Shown: positions 61,009-64,000 of the stretch, in pieces | How the letters are laid out: every line of letters begins with the position of its first letter | How positions within the stretch are numbered: position 1 is the stretch's first letter | Assembly: GCA_028293125.1 (NCBI GenBank) | Contig: JAQGPJ010000089.1 | Location: 1-64,000, forward strand | Reading direction: 5' to 3' | Source of the DNA: Verrucomicrobiales bacterium | GTDB taxonomy: Bacteria > Verrucomicrobiota > Verrucomicrobiia > Verrucomicrobiales > V1-33 | Length of the DNA stretch: 64,000 bases | Program-made: the position numbers and the translations under genes | Notes under the pieces: model-generated | The model's database searches: none | The model's input: the letters and a program-made list of their open reading frames with translations, nothing else | Told to the model about the DNA's origin: nothing

Positions 61009-62199
61009 TCATTTAAGGGCATCCGGCTTTTCAGGAGTTTCAGCAGCCGATGAAGGGGCGGGCGGGACGGGTTCCGAAGCCGAGGCAGCACCCGGTGATG
61101 GTGGCAGGGACTGGTCCGCTGCGGTGGGAGCTTTGGGGGCTTCCTCGGGATCAAGACGCAGGAAAGCCGCGGTTTCGAGCATGTCCTGAGTCTGCTGCAG
61201 CACGGGGTCGGGCAGGACAGCGGGCGGCGGCGGAGCTGCGAGACGTCCGGGCAGTTCAGGGTCGGTCCCGGCCATCAGGGCGGCCTCGTTCAAATGAGGG
61301 CGGTCCGTCTCACGCAGGGCCGGCAGCAGGCCGGCGGGATCGGTCAGTGCCATCAGGGGCTGTTTGAGGGCGGCGTCCGGCCCGATGCCGAAGGACGGCT
61401 TGACGGACTGTCCGGCGGCCTGGGTGCCGTCGGCGAGCACCGGGGAGGTGCCGGGCACGCGCAGCACATGCCCGGTCCCCAGCGGAATCTCCGCGAATTC
61501 CACGGCTTTGCCCGCTGTGGGGCTGCCAATCGTCCGGACGTCCGGCTGGCGGGAAAGAATCAGGGCCGCGAGCTCCAGATCATTGGGGGTGTCCCCGTCC
61601 ACCAGCAGCCAGAGCCGGCGGTACCAGCAACGGGGGCCATGGGCGGAAAAGCTGACTTTCCCACCACTGGAGGGGATATCAAAAAGGCGGGTGTTTTCCG
61701 GAACCAGCAGGCCTGTCAATTCCGCCGCCGGAGCCAGCGGCTGCGGCGGGCTTGGAGCCCGCAAATCCAGCACCAAAGTTTTGATTTCCGGTGGCTGGTC
61801 CGTCAAAAACCGGCGGATGACGGTGATATGGTCCGGAATCAAACGTCCCGGGCGCACATACACCGACGTTTGGGACAGAGCCGCGCAGAGCGGGGTGCCG
61901 GGCAGGGTGGTCTCCCAGCCCGCAGTGTCGAGGAGAACAACCGACGCTCCGGTTTGGCCGTGCTCCAGAATCCCTCTCAGCGCGGCGCGGTTCAGCGCCT
62001 CCTGCGAAAGAGCGCCGGGATCCGCAGGGCTGCGGAGCAGAAGCTGAAAGCTTTTCTGCACCGTGTCGGCGCGCAGCGCGTCCCAGTCAGGACCGGCCAC
62101 CGGTTTGGCGGGCGCAGAGCTTTCACCGGCGGCGGCCACCGGTCCGGTCAGAAAAGCCGCAGGGAGGAGAAAGCAAAGAAGTCTGTGAAAGACCGGCAT
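61009..62199 (-). CDS. Exported S41-like protein with a degenerate active site
   Basis: 396 residues with a signal peptide (MPVFHRLLCFLLPAAFLTGP, cleavage near VAA-AG). The middle resembles the core of S41 C-terminal processing proteases: IKTLVLDLRAPSPP, then RLWLLVDGDTPNDLELAALI, DVRTIGSPTAGKAVEFAEIP and LGTGHVLRVPGTSPVLADG. In active S41 enzymes the second segment is V-x-SASAxE with the catalytic serine; here it is VDGDTPNDLE, without a serine. The protein is therefore probably a non-catalytic relative or scaffold. The C-terminal 70 residues are proline/alanine-rich. The S41 reading is by motif only and should be taken as likely rather than proven. Confidence 0.7.
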   Translation of the reverse strand: MPVFHRLLCFLLPAAFLTGPVAAAGESSAPAKPVAGPDWDALRADTVQKSFQLLLRSPADPGALSQEALNRAALRGILEHGQTGASVVLLDTAGWETTLPGTPLCAALSQTSVYVRPGRLIPDHITVIRRFLTDQPPEIKTLVLDLRAPSPPQPLAPAAELTGLLVPENTRLFDIPSSGGKVSFSAHGPRCWYRRLWLLVDGDTPNDLELAALILSRQPDVRTIGSPTAGKAVEFAEIPLGTGHVLRVPGTSPVLADGTQAAGQSVKPSFGIGPDAALKQPLMALTDPAGLLPALRETDRPHLNEAALMAGTDPELPGRLAAPPPPAVLPDPVLQQTQDMLETAAFLRLDPEEAPKAPTAADQSLPPSPGAASASEPVPPAPSSAAETPEKPDALK

Positions 62200-62438
62200 A
62201 AATTGGAAATGACCCGCCGGATGCGGAAAGGAAAACGGGAAGACCGGGAGTTCGGCTCTTTCCCGTCAAATTCGTCCGCTTTTCGCGGCGGCATTCGTAA
62301 AAATGACCCGGCGGCAGGCCGGACCGGGCAATGAAGGCTCCGGGCCGGGCACCGCTGCCGGGTGGCTTGAGTGATATGACAGGCTTTTCAAAACCGGCCT
62401 GTTTTCCTCAAAGGAATGTCAAAGCCGGAATGGCGGCC

Positions 62439-63617
62439 TTACTTCGCGGGAGTCGGGGCCGGGGCGGGCGGGGGCACCGGGGCCGCAGGAGGCGCGGGCG
62501 GAGGAGGAAGAGACGCGCCGGGTTTCAAAGGCGTGACCGGCGGTGGGGGAACCTGAACGGGAGCGGACACCGCCTTGCCCGGAGCAGGGGGGATGTCCAC
62601 TGCGACCGGAGGGGTCACCGCGCTGACCGGACGCTGGCCGGAGACTGAGGGAGCAGCGGATGGCGGCGGGGTCTCGCTGGAGATGAGCTCGACCTCATAA
62701 TGCAGCACGGAGTTGCCCTTGAGCACCGCGCCGCGGGGATTTTCGCCGTATCCGAGCACCGGAGGGACCCAGAAGCTGCCTTTGCCGCCGGCTTTGAGCA
62801 TCAGGATACCCTCCTGAAGCCCCTTGGGCATGGCGGCCAGGGAGCGGCGGGCCGGGGCACCGGCAGGGGATTTGTCAAATTCAGCGCCCTCGGTGTTGGT
62901 GCCGGAGATGTTGACGGTCACGAGGTCCTTGGGGGCGGGAGCTTTGCCCGCGCCGGGATTCTCAATTTTGTACTGGAGGCCGGAGGGGGAAGTCTTCACA
63001 CCCTCTTTTTTGGCGTTCTCCGCCAGCCATGCATTGGAGAGTTCAAGGTTTTTGGTTGCCTCCTCCTTCTGTTTGGCGGCTTGGCGCTGCTGGATGGAGG
63101 TCTGGATCTCCTGCATGATGGTCTGGACATCGGGAGCCGGGATTTTGGCCTCCTTGTTCTCCAGAGCGGTGCGGACCGCCTCGACAAGCACCGCTTGGTC
63201 GATATCCACACCGGAACGCTTGATCTGGCCCGCCATGGCGAGGCCGTTGGTGTAGTCCAGGGATTTCGCGCCGGCGAGTCCGTCCTGCAGGCCGGCGAGG
63301 ATCTCGGCGGCGTTCAGCCCCGGTTTGTCCGGGTTGGCGGCGGCATTGGTCTTCTCGCGGTTGCCGAGGAAAGTCCCCAAGCCGTAGCTGTGGCGCTCCT
63401 TGATATCCTTGAAAGGGCCGAGCGGCGCGGGAGCCGGGGTGGCCGGGGGCGGCAGCAGCGGAGCGCCGGCGGGCGCTCCCGGAGCCGGGGCGGGAGGAGG
63501 AGCAGGCGCGGCGGCGGGCGCTGGAACCGGAGCCGGAGCGGCGGGAGGAGCGGCAGGCTGCTGGGCGAACGCCGGCAGGGCGAAGGAAAGGATCAGCAGA
63601 GGACGAAGGATTTGCAT
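62439..63617 (-). CDS. Exported FKBP-type peptidyl-prolyl cis-trans isomerase
   Basis: 392 residues from ATG 63617. Signal peptide (MQILRPLLILSFALPAFAQ). A proline/alanine-rich linker (about 20-65) leads to a Mip/FkpA-like helical dimerisation segment (about 70-205: FKDIKERHSYGLGTFLG, LAGLQDGLAGAKSLDYTN) and the FKBP domain (about 210-320: TSPSGLQYKIENPGAGKAPA, DLVTVNISGTNTEGAEFDKS, MPKGLQEGILMLKAGGKGSF, VPPVLGYGENPRGAVLKGNS). A second proline-rich tail follows. It accelerates proline isomerisation in the periplasm or outer envelope. Confidence 0.93.
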   Translation of the reverse strand: MQILRPLLILSFALPAFAQQPAAPPAAPAPVPAPAAAPAPPPAPAPGAPAGAPLLPPPATPAPAPLGPFKDIKERHSYGLGTFLGNREKTNAAANPDKPGLNAAEILAGLQDGLAGAKSLDYTNGLAMAGQIKRSGVDIDQAVLVEAVRTALENKEAKIPAPDVQTIMQEIQTSIQQRQAAKQKEEATKNLELSNAWLAENAKKEGVKTSPSGLQYKIENPGAGKAPAPKDLVTVNISGTNTEGAEFDKSPAGAPARRSLAAMPKGLQEGILMLKAGGKGSFWVPPVLGYGENPRGAVLKGNSVLHYEVELISSETPPPSAAPSVSGQRPVSAVTPPVAVDIPPAPGKAVSAPVQVPPPPVTPLKPGASLPPPPAPPAAPVPPPAPAPTPAK

Positions 63618-63896
63618 GATATTTCGGATTGGACGGATAAAACGGGAAACAAAACAAACTTCAAACAACCGGACCGGATCCTGATCCGGCGCGGGACGCC
63701 AGATTAACGGGTCGCGTGGAAAGCGTCAACACTTCCGGCCTGTGTGCTTTTTTCTGACCGCCGGCGGCTGGTAATGTGAAAATTTTAATCACGCGGTCTC
63801 CGCCGGATGCGGCACCTCCAACCGGAAAACCATCGGCAACGATTTGTCCGCAGCGCCTTGCCGCGGGGCCGGCATGTGCTACGGCTGGGGCCATTC

Positions 63897-64000
63897 ATGT
63901 TTCATCTCGCGCTCAAAATGCTGATCGGCGACAAGGCGAAGTTCCTGATGCTGTTGGGCGGACTGTTTTTTGCGGCGCTGCTGATGACCCAGCAATGCGC
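63897..64000 (+). CDS. N-terminal start of a DevC-like ABC transporter permease (runs off window)
   Basis: ATG 63897 opens MFHLALKMLIGDKAKFLMLL, GGLFFAALLMTQQC and continues past base 64000 (about 34 residues seen). The KMLIGDKAKF then long hydrophobic run matches the first segment of DevC/MacB-type permeases with the extracytoplasmic domain. The partner ATPase is not visible. The gap of 279 bp to the divergent FKBP gene probably holds both promoters. Confidence 0.7.
   Translation, partial: MFHLALKMLIGDKAKFLMLLGGLFFAALLMTQQC

Noticed and set aside
1-64000. tRNA, rRNA and CRISPR arrays
   Set aside because: I looked for cloverleaf hallmarks such as GTTCGA loops and for regularly spaced repeats in the larger gaps and found none. 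A covariance-model scan would be decisive.

Overview
The window looks like a chromosomal segment of a GC-rich bacterium of the phylum Verrucomicrobiota. The best evidence is a 52-residue small basic protein (30355-30513) of a type I know only from Verrucomicrobia and Chlamydiae. Supporting it are a DUF1592/DUF1552 gene pair with planctomycete-type cytochrome domains, a formylglycine sulfatase next to a very large LamG / PVC-dehydrogenase / cytochrome c / ThuA protein, and a Tat-dependent Gfo/Idh/MocA oxidoreductase. Many genes use GTG starts or have no clear Shine-Dalgarno sequence. I saw no tRNA, rRNA, CRISPR array or intact mobile element.

Layout. 1-900: ECF sigma factor and the start of an anti-sigma/VWA-type partner. 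900-1800: non-coding stretch with 56-57 bp repeats. 1.8-5.5 kb: GH5-type glycosidase, then the threonine-degradation pair tdh-kbl. 5.6-8.2 kb: remnant of a second aquaporin, aqpZ, an AT-richer gene-poor stretch, aroE. 8.3-12.8 kb (all minus): rplM-rpsI, a eukaryotic-type hisA, a glycosyltransferase with a YdcF-like protein, and an archaeal-type 4-phosphopantoate--beta-alanine ligase. 13-18.3 kb: an orphan 856-residue protein, a sugar-phosphate isomerase-like TIM barrel, a frameshifted DUF6714 gene and a small partner. 18.4-28 kb: sulfatase, 1350-residue multidomain cytochrome protein, secreted helical protein, Gfo/Idh/MocA oxidoreductase, NlpC/P60 peptidase. 28-32 kb: large membrane protein, small basic protein, rluB, SufU-like scaffold. 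32-39.6 kb: a decayed gene end, a phage-type zinc-ribbon protein, the DUF1592-DUF1552 pair, a BatA-like VWA protein. 39.7-47.9 kb: FAD-linked dehydrogenase and the phosphate operon pstS-pstC-pstA-pstB1-pstB2. 47.9-49.8 kb: two tandem paralogues, one with a 1-nt frameshift. 49.9-64 kb: EamA-like permease, ybaB, a membrane-anchored EEP phosphatase-like protein, a secreted cytochrome, rpsO-pnp, a GT4 glycosyltransferase, exported SOD, an ovothiol-type methyltransferase, a lipoprotein, a degenerate S41-like protein, an FKBP isomerase and the start of a DevC-like ABC permease.

How the genes fit together. Housekeeping blocks (ribosomal proteins, pnp, aroE, hisA, rluB, kbl/tdh, pst) are interleaved with secreted catabolic and redox genes typical of polysaccharide-degrading Verrucomicrobia (GH5, sulfatase, PVC cytochromes, Gfo/Idh/MocA oxidoreductase). 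No single block is an obvious new defence or biosynthetic system. The least conventional items are enzymes of non-bacterial type (eukaryotic-like HisA and archaeal-like phosphopantothenate synthetase about 2 kb apart), the orphan 856-residue protein behind two perfect palindromes, the protease-like protein whose catalytic serine region is altered, and several decayed or frameshifted genes that record recent gene loss.
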